In this document: positions 55,612 to 64,000 of the stretch, piece by piece
Position numbering within the stretch: position 1 is the stretch's first letter
Layout of the letters: each line of letters begins with the position of its first letter
Notes under the pieces: generated by a model
Told to the model about the DNA's origin: nothing
Seen by the model: the letters and a program-made list of their open reading frames with translations, nothing else
The model's database searches: none
Source of the DNA: Porticoccaceae bacterium
Lineage (GTDB): Bacteria > Pseudomonadota > Gammaproteobacteria > Pseudomonadales > Porticoccaceae
Length of the DNA stretch: 64,000 nt
Direction of reading: 5' to 3'
Assembly (NCBI GenBank): GCA_021773435.1
Contig: JAJFKC010000010.1
Location: forward strand, 150,033 to 214,032
Translations under genes and position numbers: made by a program

Positions 55612-57159
55612 CTAGCCGACCTGGCGGTCGACGCCTTCCCAGTAGGGCGCCCTCAGTTCCCTGCGCAATATCTTTCCGGATGGGTTTCTAGGTAGTTCGT
55701 CAATTAGGTCAATGGATCTGGGGGCTTTGAAGGCAGCAATTCGTGTTCGTGCGTAGTCGATAATGTCTTTCTCGCAGAGTTCGGACCCGGCTTTAAGCAC
55801 AACAACGGCCTTTATGGTCTCGCCCCACTTGTCGTCGGGTATGCCAATAACGGCGACATCAGCAACTTCAGGATGACTGTGCAAAGCATTCTCAACTTCA
55901 GCAGGAAAGACATTTTCCCCGCCAGTGATAATCATATCTTTGACGCGGTCCTTGATATAAAGAAAACCTTCGTCGTCAAGACAGGCTGCATCGCCAGTGT
56001 GGTACCAACCACCGGCTTTCACCTCTGCTGTCTCTTCGGGCTTGTTCCAGTAGCCTTTGAGTATACAGTCGGATTGGATCAGAATTTCACCGACCTCACC
56101 GGTAGGGAGGGTGTTGCCTTCGGTGTCGATAATTTTCACAGTGACCCCGGGGATTGGCTTGCCACACGAACGCAGTTTGTTTCGCTCAGGGGCATGGTCT
56201 TCCGGCGCCAGCAAGCTGACCAGGGCGTAATTTTCTGTCGCACCGTAGATTTGCGCAAACTTGCAGGCAAATACGTCTACAGCTTCCTGAAGTACGGATT
56301 CCGAGATCGGTGATGCGCCGTAGTACATATATTCGAGGTGACTATAGTCGCGCTCTCGTACTCTGGGTTCCTGTAATAGCATTTGAATCATTGCCGGCAC
56401 AAACAAGACGTTAGTCACTTTCTCTTCGGTGATTTTGTCGAGCACCTGGGTGGGCTCAAAATCAACCATCAAATGGAGTTTGGCACCTTTTAATAGTGGT
56501 ATGACTGTCAGGTTCACCCCGCCGATGTGAAATAGCGGCATAACATTAATTAACGTCGTCGTATTATCGAAATCGAAACTGCCGGTATTGGACAGGGTTT
56601 CAAGGGTGTTCATGTAGCCCTGATTGGTAAGCTGCACCCCTTTGGGCAGCCCGGTGGTACCACTGGTGTAAAGATGTAAGATATCGTCATCGCCCTTTAG
56701 CTCGATGGCAGGTTGAGTATTTGATTGCTGATCCCGCCAGCTTGGGTAATCTGTCCAGCGATCATGGCCACCATCCAGGGCAATGATATGTTCGACATGG
56801 GTTAAGTTGGCTTCAATGGCCTCCACCGTCGCGTAAAAATCTTTGCCGACAAAGAGCACGGAGTTACCGGTGTAATTGAGCAATTGCTCGATCTCTGGTT
56901 CAGCCAGGCGCCAGTTAATAGCCGCCGTTGCGTAACTCGATGCGCAGGCACCGATAAAAATTTCGAAAAATTCGGGGGAGTTTTTGGCCAGATGAGCAAC
57001 CCGTTCCTGGCGGGCGATGCCGAGCTCAAGCAGGCCGTTGCCTACTTGCCAGCCTCGGCTGATCAGCTGATCAAAGGTGATAGTTTGATCTTGAAATATG
57101 ATGGCTTCATGGTCTGGTTGGGAATTCTGAAGGTCAGCGAAACAATCGGCAAAATACAT
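55612..57159 (-). CDS. Long-chain acyl-CoA synthetase family ligase
   Basis: 515 residues. AMP-binding motif LYTSGTTGLPKG (163-174), YGATENYALVS, YHTGDAACLDDEGFLYIKDR and the catalytic Lys in NPSGKILRREL. The family activates a carboxylic acid to its CoA thioester; medium- to long-chain or aromatic acids are possible. AAGGAATATT precedes the ATG. It is the only fatty-acid gene nearby, so its pathway is open. Confidence 0.9.
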   Translation of the reverse strand: MYFADCFADLQNSQPDHEAIIFQDQTITFDQLISRGWQVGNGLLELGIARQERVAHLAKNSPEFFEIFIGACASSYATAAINWRLAEPEIEQLLNYTGNSVLFVGKDFYATVEAIEANLTHVEHIIALDGGHDRWTDYPSWRDQQSNTQPAIELKGDDDILHLYTSGTTGLPKGVQLTNQGYMNTLETLSNTGSFDFDNTTTLINVMPLFHIGGVNLTVIPLLKGAKLHLMVDFEPTQVLDKITEEKVTNVLFVPAMIQMLLQEPRVRERDYSHLEYMYYGASPISESVLQEAVDVFACKFAQIYGATENYALVSLLAPEDHAPERNKLRSCGKPIPGVTVKIIDTEGNTLPTGEVGEILIQSDCILKGYWNKPEETAEVKAGGWYHTGDAACLDDEGFLYIKDRVKDMIITGGENVFPAEVENALHSHPEVADVAVIGIPDDKWGETIKAVVVLKAGSELCEKDIIDYARTRIAAFKAPRSIDLIDELPRNPSGKILRRELRAPYWEGVDRQVG

Positions 57160-57182
57160 AATATTCCTTACAGCATTGGTTG

Positions 57183-57266
57183 GGCATTATTTATGGAGCA
57201 TTAAATGCCGGACATTATTTATAGGGCACTATTTATGGGGCATTGTTTTATGGGACATTGTTGTTC
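57183..57266. repeat. 14-bp imperfect tandem repeat, about six copies
   Basis: Units such as GGCATTATTTATG, GACATTATTTATAG, GGCACTATTTATGG and GGCATTGTTTTATG lie just ahead of the acyl-CoA ligase start, in its leader. Confidence 0.85.
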
Positions 57267-57360
57267 AAGGAAGTCACGGATTGATAATCCTTAATGCGAC
57301 CATTGGTAATGCTTTAAATTACTATAAAGAATGATGTGTTTGAGAGCAACAGGTGGGATC

Positions 57361-58368
57361 TTACCGGGGAGATTTAGCGGTAAATATTGCTCTAATCGGC
57401 GCTTGATGACCCTCTATCGTCAGGTTTGCGTGGCTGGTATTCAGAAAGTCAGTCAGGGATTCAAACGTCATCCATTCGGTGGATCGTTGCTCGTCCGTCG
57501 TGGTTGGGCTGATATCAATACAGCGTTCGTTCTTAAAGCCGCATTTGCGTAACCAGCCGAGTAAGGCGTTGGCTGTGGGAATAAACCAGACATTGCGCAT
57601 TTTCGCGTAGCGGCCTTCGGGCACCAGGGCATGGTTCTGGTCCTCGCTATCAATGACTAAAGTTTCCAGTACCAGTTGCCCGCCGGGTCGAAGCAGGTCT
57701 TTGAGTTCACGTAGATGATCCAGTGGCGAACGACGGTGGTAGAGCACACCCATTGAAAATACGGTGTCAAAGGCTTCGAGATTATCTGGCATGTCTTCGA
57801 TTCCCAACGGCAGGACATCGACCGCTACCTCTGGCTGTGCTTTTTCGGCATAGTATTTCAGGGCATAAAACTGATGGATAAACCTTGGTGATGGGTCGAT
57901 GCCGATGACCTGGCGGGCACCTTCACCCAGCATTCGCCAGCAGTGATAGCCATTGCCGCAGCCGACATCGAGTACCAGGCGATCTTCCAGTGGCTCAAGC
58001 CCCGGCAGCAGCCTTTGCCATTTCCAGTCCGAGCGCCACTCAGTGTCTATATCCAGACCAAATAGCTCATAAGGGCCTTTACGCCAGGGGTGAAGACCCA
58101 TGAGTAGTTTTTTTAGCGCCTGGCGCTGCTCTTCATTGCAATCGGCGGAGTCGCCTATTTGCATTTTGTCTTTGAATTCCAGGGTGCTGGGAGAGAGATT
58201 GGGTAACTTCTCTAAAACCTGCTGCCACTGAGATAGATCACCCCAACGAGACGAGTTTAAGCCCTGTTCAATTTGCGCGGGCAACGCTTTTGCCCACAGG
58301 CGCAAATTCGTTTCGCTTTCGAGGGACGTTAGGAGTGTTTGATAGTCGATCACTTTATCGCCAGTCAT
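57361..58368 (-). CDS. cmoB: tRNA U34 carboxymethyltransferase CmoB
   Basis: 335 residues. Methyltransferase motif LVLDVGCGNGYHCWRM and the family blocks KGPYELFGLDIDTEWRSDWKW and FSMGVLYHRRSPLDHL. It uses carboxy-AdoMet to make cmo5U34 in tRNA. The start overlaps the stop of cmoA by 4 bases. Confidence 0.97.
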   Translation of the reverse strand: MTGDKVIDYQTLLTSLESETNLRLWAKALPAQIEQGLNSSRWGDLSQWQQVLEKLPNLSPSTLEFKDKMQIGDSADCNEEQRQALKKLLMGLHPWRKGPYELFGLDIDTEWRSDWKWQRLLPGLEPLEDRLVLDVGCGNGYHCWRMLGEGARQVIGIDPSPRFIHQFYALKYYAEKAQPEVAVDVLPLGIEDMPDNLEAFDTVFSMGVLYHRRSPLDHLRELKDLLRPGGQLVLETLVIDSEDQNHALVPEGRYAKMRNVWFIPTANALLGWLRKCGFKNERCIDISPTTTDEQRSTEWMTFESLTDFLNTSHANLTIEGHQAPIRAIFTAKSPR

Positions 58369-59105
58369 TTGATGGCCAACAACGAGACAAAATTAAAGCA
58401 CTGAAACCAGACATCTATATTGTCAAAGCCGATCTCGTGGAGCCTTTGCTTATGGGTCCCAAGAGTTTCTGGTTGTAGAACATTTTCCAATGCAGTTCTT
58501 TTCTGGCTGATTTCTAGATCGGAATAATCGTTGGCGCGCTTAAAGGCGTGGTGAAGGTCGATCATCAAGTCATTGAGATGATTGTCCGCAAAAGCTATTT
58601 TTTCCGACAAAATTAGAATGCCACCGGGCTTTAAACCCTGGTAAATATTCTGGATTAGCTCCTTGCGATGATTTAAATCGATAAATTGCAGGGTGAAATT
58701 CATGACCACCATCGTTGCGTTGGTGATCTCGGTGTCGAGGGCATCGCCACAGATTAAGCTTACTCGCGGTTGGTTCGATACTCCGAGCTCATCTTCAGCT
58801 ATGATCTTTGTACACCGCTCGATCATTGCCTCGGAGCTATCCACTGCAAAAATATTGCAGCCCTCGGCCTCAATGCCGTGACGCATGGCGATGGTCGAGG
58901 CACCGAGAGAGCAACCCAGGTCGTAGCAATTACTTTGTGCCTGGACATAACGTCCGGCGAGAGTCTGGGTCATGGCGATGATGGTTTGATAGCCCGGCAC
59001 TGAACGCTGGATCATATCCGGGAAGACGCTTACCACTTTGTTATCAAAACGGAACCCGGAGATATTATCTCCCGCGCCGGAAAACAGGGTATCTCGTTCG
59101 CTCAT
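58365..59105 (-). CDS. cmoA: Carboxy-AdoMet synthase CmoA
   Basis: 246 residues. FRFDNKVVSVFPDMIQRSVPGY and YDLGCSLGASTIAMRHG are family motifs. It makes carboxy-S-adenosylmethionine from prephenate for CmoB. First of the pair; its leader holds the 30-bp repeats. Confidence 0.97.
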   Translation of the reverse strand: MSERDTLFSGAGDNISGFRFDNKVVSVFPDMIQRSVPGYQTIIAMTQTLAGRYVQAQSNCYDLGCSLGASTIAMRHGIEAEGCNIFAVDSSEAMIERCTKIIAEDELGVSNQPRVSLICGDALDTEITNATMVVMNFTLQFIDLNHRKELIQNIYQGLKPGGILILSEKIAFADNHLNDLMIDLHHAFKRANDYSDLEISQKRTALENVLQPETLGTHKQRLHEIGFDNIDVWFQCFNFVSLLAIK

Positions 59106-59138
59106 TGTCCTGAACAGTTGTGGCTATGAATCGATATC

Positions 59139-59224
59139 ACAGGAATCAATGCTCCGGGAATCAATGTCGCAGGAATCAATGCTCCGTGAATCAATGTCGC
59201 AGGAATCAATGCTCCGTGAATCAT
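59139..59224. repeat. 30-bp tandem repeat, about 2.9 copies, in the cmoA leader
   Basis: CGCAGGAATCAATGCTCCGT plus GAATCAATGT is the unit; three copies in a row differ at two or three positions. Each unit is itself two similar 15-mers sharing GAATCAATG. Confidence 0.92.
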
Positions 59225-59272
59225 TAACAGGGACATGAGTGCAGGGTGAATGGGCAGCGCCACGCTGCCTGG

Positions 59273-62233
59273 CTAAAGCGATTCAACATCCAGACCCAGA
59301 TGACTTAGCTGAGGGCCCATATCCGCGCTGGTGATTATGGCCGTGCTGCACTGCTCTTCGCTCAGGTAGATGTTAGCGACACGCAACAGGTCGTCGAGCT
59401 GTACGGCACGAACGCGGTTGCGAAATTGCTCTCGTAGCTCACGGGTTCGTCCGTTAAGTTCAGCATGGAAAGTGCTTTTTGCCTCTCCCGCCGGAGAGCC
59501 GGGTTTGTCGATGGATGACACCACACCGAGGATGGCTTCTTCAACTGGTTGCCATTGGTGCTTGTCCTGCTTGAGCCAGTCGAGGGAAGCGCGAAAGTCG
59601 GCCAGGGTTCCTTCGGTCCGTGGATCGCGGTAGGAGAAAAATCGAAAAGCGGCGATGTTGTTGTCCTGTCCAGCACCGCCGCCGTAGGCGCCACCCTGTT
59701 CCCGAATCGCACGGTGTAAATAGCCGTTGCGCAAAAAACCGCCGAGCACATTAAGCGGTGCTGCGTCGGGGTGAGCCATGGTAACTGTTGGGTAAGCTTG
59801 CGCACAGAAATTCACCTGCGTGCTGGTTTGCCAAAGCTGTCTGGTCGGCGCGCAAATTTGTGGTCGCGTAAATGGATTGAATGTCTTCGCTGCGCAGTTG
59901 CTCAAGCTTGATGCGATGGTTTCCCGGTAGGCGTTTAGGTGCTCCTGTTCGCCGACCAGCAAAAACTGCCGTGGTGTTGAGATGATCAGTTGGTGGATGG
60001 CCGCTAATTGTTGAGCCATTTCGCCGAGTTTTTTCTCTTCATTTAAAGCAGTATCCAGGGCTTTGATTTGACGTATGCCTTCAAGACCACCCCATTGATG
60101 GGCCAGTAGAGCGCCGGGGCTGAGGCATGCTGCGGCAGCGGTCATAGCCAGGCTATGACCGCTGCCCGTGACGCTGTTTTCGCGTCGTGCACGGGATTGG
60201 GCAATGAGTTCCCGAAGCCGGGGTAATTCATCGAAACGAACGCCATCCAGGGTTTGCTCCATCAATTCGCACAGTGCTTGCTGATTGCTGGCTAGACCCT
60301 TGGCAGATAGCACAAGATGGCCGCTCAAAGTTTGTGCATTATCCGGCTGGCAGCGGGTCGAGGCATAGGCGTGGATCGATCCGCAGACCTGAGATTGCCA
60401 CAATTGAGTTTCAAGGTAAGAGCGTTTGCCCACGCCAAGCTCGGTCAAACAGGAGGTGTATACCGGTAACAGTGCCACCTGGGTCTCAGTGAGTTGCGGC
60501 AGGGGCATGATGATTTGCTGATAAACCAGGCCATTGCTACCCACGGCATAAGAGGTCATGTCCTGGGGTGAAGTCTTATGGGCGTTTACTGTACCGGGGG
60601 CCGTTTTACTCCCTGCTTTGGTACCCTCTGCTTCTGTATAAGACATCTCCGGCGCAACGTCGCTGAGCGTCACTTTGGGTAATACTGATTCATCATCTTG
60701 CTGGATTTGTCGCTCTGCCAGGGCTTCGGCCTGTTCAGTAATTTTAGCTTTGTCGTCGCTGGACAGGTGGGCTCGGATAGTGTCGAGAGCGGCTTTTTCG
60801 GCCTGTTCCTTACGGGCGGACAACTGTTGATCCGGATGCATAACCAGGCGCACGCGATGGTTATTATTTATGAGCAACTCGCGGGTCAGGTTCTGAATAA
60901 AGTCAGGGTCTTTGATATCTTCACGCAGCTGGGCCAGCACGGGTTCAAGATCGAGCAGCGCAATGGGATCACCTCGATGGGTGGCGTTGGTCAGCGAGGT
61001 GAGTATTAGCTGCAAACCATAGGGGTAACCGTCGCCACCGATTTCACGCTGGCGTAATTCCAGCTGGTGTAGTGATGCCTCAACTTGTTCCTGCGGCACA
61101 CCGTTAGTAGCGACACCGTTCAACACGTCGAGCACCAGTTTTTCAAAATCTGCCGCTTTATCGGCCTCGCTACCTTCGATGCCACATAAAAAACACACTT
61201 CTTTCTGCGAGTCTTCCAGGCCACATAAAGGCGATGGTGAGGCGCCGAGGTCGGTGGTCTCCAGTGCTTTGAGCAGGGGCGAAGCGCTGTTGTCCAACAA
61301 AATGCTGTTTAACAGATGGGCACGCATGGAGGCTTGCAAGTCGGTGGATTTGCCGAGTAGCCAACCCAGCACAATATGAGTTTTGCCATCGGTGGAACCG
61401 GGTTCGTCGTAGGCGTAGGCTTCCTCTACAGTGATGGGAGCCAGATAGCGTTTTTCATCGCCTACAGAAATAGTTTTGTCTAGCTTCTCAAAGCGATTCA
61501 AAACCTCAGCTTCAAAGGTGGTTTGATGCTCAATCGCGGGAATATCACCAAAGGTCATAAAAATCGCATTGCTGGGGTGGTAGTGAGTTCGATAAAACTC
61601 GGTTAGCTGCTGATAACTCAGGTCCGGAATATGCTCCGGATCACCGCCGCTGTTGTAGTGATAGGTCGACGTGGGGTATAGGTATTTGGTCATGGTGTGC
61701 CACAGGGTTGATGGCACAGAACTCATGGCGCCCTTCATTTCATTAAAGACCACGCCTTTATAGACCAGCTCGGAGTCCGCTTTATCGGGCTCCGCAAATT
61801 CCAGGCGATGACCTTCCTGAAGAAAATCCAGTTCATCCAGGCGAGAAAAGAACACCGCATCGAGATAAACGCTTAACAAGTTATTGAAATCTTTTTTGTT
61901 CTGGCTAGCAAAGGGGTAGGCAGTCCAGTCAGAGCTGGTGAAGGCATTCATAAAGGTATTCAGCGACCGCCGGATCATCATAAAGAAAGGGTCGCGAACC
62001 GGATATTTTTCACTCCCACAAAGGGCGGTGTGTTCCAGAATATGGGCAACACCTCGACTATCTTCAGGCACCGTGCGCAGAGCCACCAGAAACACGTTCT
62101 CGTCGTTGTCGGTGGCAATGTGAATATGCTGCGCGCCGGTGTTGATGTGTCGGTACTCGCTGACATCAAGATTTAAAGACTCGATTCGCTTGGTGCGGAT
62201 AAACTCAAAAGCGGGATTCACCGGGGCATTCAT
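59273..62233 (-). CDS. M16C (PreP-like) zinc metallopeptidase
   Basis: 986 residues, close to presequence protease length. The inverted zinc motif HILEH is at residues 64-68, with a further Glu in VVFNEMKGAMSS. Other blocks are SLNTFMNAFTSSDWTAYPFAS, TYHYNSGGDPEHIPDLSYQQL and the C-terminal GGAYGGGAGQDNN. No signal peptide is seen, so it is probably cytoplasmic, degrading peptides in a closed chamber. Confidence 0.94.
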   Translation of the reverse strand: MNAPVNPAFEFIRTKRIESLNLDVSEYRHINTGAQHIHIATDNDENVFLVALRTVPEDSRGVAHILEHTALCGSEKYPVRDPFFMMIRRSLNTFMNAFTSSDWTAYPFASQNKKDFNNLLSVYLDAVFFSRLDELDFLQEGHRLEFAEPDKADSELVYKGVVFNEMKGAMSSVPSTLWHTMTKYLYPTSTYHYNSGGDPEHIPDLSYQQLTEFYRTHYHPSNAIFMTFGDIPAIEHQTTFEAEVLNRFEKLDKTISVGDEKRYLAPITVEEAYAYDEPGSTDGKTHIVLGWLLGKSTDLQASMRAHLLNSILLDNSASPLLKALETTDLGASPSPLCGLEDSQKEVCFLCGIEGSEADKAADFEKLVLDVLNGVATNGVPQEQVEASLHQLELRQREIGGDGYPYGLQLILTSLTNATHRGDPIALLDLEPVLAQLREDIKDPDFIQNLTRELLINNNHRVRLVMHPDQQLSARKEQAEKAALDTIRAHLSSDDKAKITEQAEALAERQIQQDDESVLPKVTLSDVAPEMSYTEAEGTKAGSKTAPGTVNAHKTSPQDMTSYAVGSNGLVYQQIIMPLPQLTETQVALLPVYTSCLTELGVGKRSYLETQLWQSQVCGSIHAYASTRCQPDNAQTLSGHLVLSAKGLASNQQALCELMEQTLDGVRFDELPRLRELIAQSRARRENSVTGSGHSLAMTAAAACLSPGALLAHQWGGLEGIRQIKALDTALNEEKKLGEMAQQLAAIHQLIISTPRQFLLVGEQEHLNAYRETIASSLSNCAAKTFNPFTRPQICAPTRQLWQTSTQVNFCAQAYPTVTMAHPDAAPLNVLGGFLRNGYLHRAIREQGGAYGGGAGQDNNIAAFRFFSYRDPRTEGTLADFRASLDWLKQDKHQWQPVEEAILGVVSSIDKPGSPAGEAKSTFHAELNGRTRELREQFRNRVRAVQLDDLLRVANIYLSEEQCSTAIITSADMGPQLSHLGLDVESL

Positions 62234-62409
62234 ACTGCGTTCACCTTAATTGGGGTAGGTAGTTGGGATAATTTAGTTGGGCTATTCAAACAGGGCCGCT
62301 ATTCTAACCCCGAACAGGCTGGTGTTATAGCGCTGGCAGTAAGCTTCTGTCTCGGCTAAATTGTAACGGTAGGTAAAAAACATAGTGAACACAAATTAGA
62401 GGAAAAAGC

Positions 62410-63213
62410 ATGAATCGAGTAGATGGGAAGGTGGCCATAGTCACCGGTGGCGCACGGGGTTTGGGTGCGGCATCGGCAAAAAGATTGGCAGAAGGTGGCG
62501 CGCAAGTGGTGCTCACCGATCTGCGTGAAGAGCTGGGTGCAAAAGCTGTCGCCGAAATTAACGAAGCGGGTGGCAGCGCGATATTTCTAACCCAGGACAC
62601 CGCCAGCGAAGAGCAATGGATCGAAGTCGTCGCAAAAACGAAAGAACATTTCGGTGGTGTCGATGTGCTGCTTAACAATGCCGGTATCGGCACCGGTGGG
62701 CGCATCGATAAGATGGAGCTAAAAGACTGGCAATACATGATGGGCATTAATATGGAAGGTGTGTTTCTGGGTATGAAACATTGCATACCGCCGATGCGTG
62801 AACGGGCCTCGAAATGGGAAGGCGGAGGCTCGATTATCAATATATCGTCAATTATGGGGTTTATCGGCGCGCCGGGTTCAACCGCTTATTGTGCGTCCAA
62901 AGGCGGTGTGCGACTCGCCACCAAAGCCGCCGCGCTGGAATGCGCTCAGCTGGGCTTCAATATACGCGTTAACTCAGTCCACCCCGGCTATATGGAAACA
63001 GAAGGCCTGCAAAGCGCCCTGCGCGCCATCGCCAAAGGCAGTGGTGACGAGGCTAAAGAAGCCGCACGTCAAACTATGATCAAGGCAACACCCATTGGCC
63101 GTTTGGGCAAGCCTAAAGATATCGCCAATGGTGTGCTGTTTCTCGCTTCGGATGATGCGTCTTTTATTACTGGCACCGAGCTGGTGATTGATGGCGGAGC
63201 CTTGGCGCAATAG
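62410..63213 (+). CDS. Short-chain dehydrogenase/reductase
   Basis: 267 residues, classical SDR. NAD site GGARGLGAASA, Asp after strand two (VLTDLREE, NAD-preferring), NNAGIGTGG, Ser in INISSIMGF and YCASK, and a C-terminal ITGTELVIDGG. It resembles cyclohexanol or hydroxysteroid dehydrogenases; the substrate is unknown. AGAGGAAAAAGC precedes the ATG. It is divergent from the peptidase gene. Confidence 0.9.
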   Translation: MNRVDGKVAIVTGGARGLGAASAKRLAEGGAQVVLTDLREELGAKAVAEINEAGGSAIFLTQDTASEEQWIEVVAKTKEHFGGVDVLLNNAGIGTGGRIDKMELKDWQYMMGINMEGVFLGMKHCIPPMRERASKWEGGGSIINISSIMGFIGAPGSTAYCASKGGVRLATKAAALECAQLGFNIRVNSVHPGYMETEGLQSALRAIAKGSGDEAKEAARQTMIKATPIGRLGKPKDIANGVLFLASDDASFITGTELVIDGGALAQ

Positions 63214-63322
63214 CCTTGGTCATTAGGTAAATACCCAGGATCACGAGCCGCTGGCTCTATATCACGAGAATATAATTGGTAACTCATTGATTTTTATAGA
63301 TACTCGAATAGGATAAGTGGCC

Positions 63323-63496
63323 ATGGAAAAACATAAGTACAACAAAGGGCGGCCCTATATGTTCGTTTGTAAAATATCAAAAAAATACCAACCTGTTGTT
63401 TTTAAAGGTATTAAACTCAAGTGCTTTGCTGGACGCACTGGGATAGAGTGCCAAAGAGATATAGTGCCAATGGCTTTACAATTCACTGTTATGTGA
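63323..63496 (+). CDS. Putative small protein of 57 residues in the AT-rich end
   Basis: An open frame from ATG at 63323 to TGA at 63496, with AGGA 9 bases ahead of the start. It encodes MEKHKYNKGRPYMFV and then a Lys-rich stretch with three cysteines (C16, C34, C43). No family is recognised. It ends 7 bases before the start of the next small ORF, which suggests one transcript. It differs in base composition from the SDR gene upstream. Confidence 0.4.
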   Translation: MEKHKYNKGRPYMFVCKISKKYQPVVFKGIKLKCFAGRTGIECQRDIVPMALQFTVM

Positions 63497-63503
63497 ATTG
63501 ACC

Positions 63504-63839
63504 ATGAAGAGAATCGAGCTTGCCAGAAAATATTTGAAGGTGTTCTTCGAAACACAGGGGCTTGATGAGCTATACGATTTATTTACAGACAAGCTTGATT
63601 TCCAAGGGCCTTTTTTACAAAGCAATACAGCCGAGGAGTATATTGATTCTCTAAAGGAGTCTCCGTGGGAAAGCTGCAACTATGAAATAGTGGAAGAATA
63701 TGAAAACGCTGATTCAGTGTGCATAACATATATATTTAAAAAAGAGAAAAAGTGTGCGCTCATGTCGCAACTATTTTGGTTCTCAGAAGGTAAGATTTCT
63801 AAAATAAGGCTTATATTTGATGCAACAGACATCACATAA
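63504..63839 (+). CDS. SnoaL/NTF2-like small protein, unknown function
   Basis: 111 residues from the ATG at 63504. The pattern ARKYLKVFFETQGLDELYDLFTDKLDFQGPF, then SLKESPWESCNYEIVEEY, and a strand pair ending FSEGKISKIRLIFDATDIT fits the SnoaL/NTF2 cone fold. Such proteins bind small molecules, but no catalytic residue is evident. AT-rich and next to an insertion sequence, so possibly acquired. Confidence 0.65.
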   Translation: MKRIELARKYLKVFFETQGLDELYDLFTDKLDFQGPFLQSNTAEEYIDSLKESPWESCNYEIVEEYENADSVCITYIFKKEKKCALMSQLFWFSEGKISKIRLIFDATDIT

Positions 63840-63860
63840 CAAGCGACTGTGATTAAACAC

Positions 63861-64000
63861 TGATCTTCCCCCGCTTTAACGGACACCAACATCTAACAGA
63901 TGAGGTGTCCAATGCCGAAATACACAAAACCCAGAAAGACGTGGCAGTACTCAAATGAATTCAAAGTTAAAGCTGTTCAGTTAAGCCTGATCGACGGTGT
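63861..64000 (+). mobile_element. Left end of an IS3-family insertion sequence
   Basis: The terminal sequence TGATCTTCCCCCGCTTTAAC, then GGACACC, is followed after about 25 bases by the OrfA start. The boundary at 63861 is my estimate; the right end lies outside. Confidence 0.7.
63912..64000 (+). CDS. IS3-family transposase OrfA (N-terminus only)
   Basis: The frame starts at the ATG at 63912 (after GAGGTGTCCA) and runs off the end of the window with 29 whole codons. It reads MPKYTKPRKTWQYSNEFKVK and continues in the helix-turn-helix of the InsN/IS911-type OrfA. Confidence 0.8.
   Translation, partial: MPKYTKPRKTWQYSNEFKVKAVQLSLIDG

Noticed and set aside
59139..59224. CRISPR-like 30-bp repeated array
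   Set aside because: The units are directly joined, with no unique spacers and no cas genes nearby; it is a plain tandem repeat.

Overview
The window looks like the chromosome of a marine-type gammaproteobacterium, possibly from the Cellvibrionales/Pseudomonas side of the class. I infer this from gene order and protein likeness, not from a search. Two gene strings match the order I recall from Pseudomonas: yggX-mutY-asmA next to hisBHA with a tRNA-Phe beside yggX, and pilR-pilS near bamD-rluD-pgeF. A third is the ffh-rpsP-rimM-trmD-rplS block.

Layout. 1-6845: the right end of an aryl-polyene (APE) type pigment/lipid cluster. A leftward operon carries a chain-length-factor-like ketosynthase, an acyltransferase, two acyl carrier proteins, a membrane protein, a ligase-dehydratase fusion, a glycosyltransferase and the start of a second acyltransferase. 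A divergent pair carries a small secreted protein and the phosphopantetheinyl transferase that would activate the carrier proteins. 7208-9324: a GMC dehydrogenase and its small Tat-exported subunit. 9565-10134: a wrecked tyrosine integrase beside tRNA-Phe, the scar of an integrated element. 10225-16222: yggX, mutY, asmA and hisBHA (no hisF follows). 16272-19478: a CoA-transferase/racemase-family gene, hspQ and two duplicated short-chain dehydrogenases. 19604-31299: pilR/pilS, nadE, bamD, rluD, pgeF and several housekeeping genes. 31411-42838: ffh, the ribosomal/tRNA-modification block, xerD-dsbC-hom-thrC-recJ and a NUDIX gene.

42938-44352 is a glutamate-dehydrogenase-family gene broken by an in-frame stop and a frameshift. 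44499-46098 is a CueR-like regulator with a MerR-type promoter (19-bp spacer) followed by a permease. 46119-48853 holds a small membrane ORF, a phosphodiesterase, a divergent GTP cyclohydrolase II and folD. 49088-49557 is a tRNA-Pro/Arg/His operon with a strong promoter and terminator. 49665-51805 holds an SMP-30 lactonase and a zinc alcohol dehydrogenase. 51855-55283 is a probable methanethiol oxidase (mtoX) with a gene that fuses a SCO copper chaperone to a MauG-like di-heme peroxidase. 55466-63213 holds tRNA-Arg, an acyl-CoA ligase, cmoB/cmoA, a very large M16 peptidase and an SDR. The last 800 bases are AT-rich, with two small unknown ORFs and the left end of an IS3-family element.

The most interesting points are the SCO-MauG fusion beside mtoX, the CueR-permease unit, and an unusual number of short, unrelated tandem repeats (periods of about 13, 14, 15, 20 and 30 bp) lying in intergenic leaders, one of which creates tiny ORFs coupled to a start codon.
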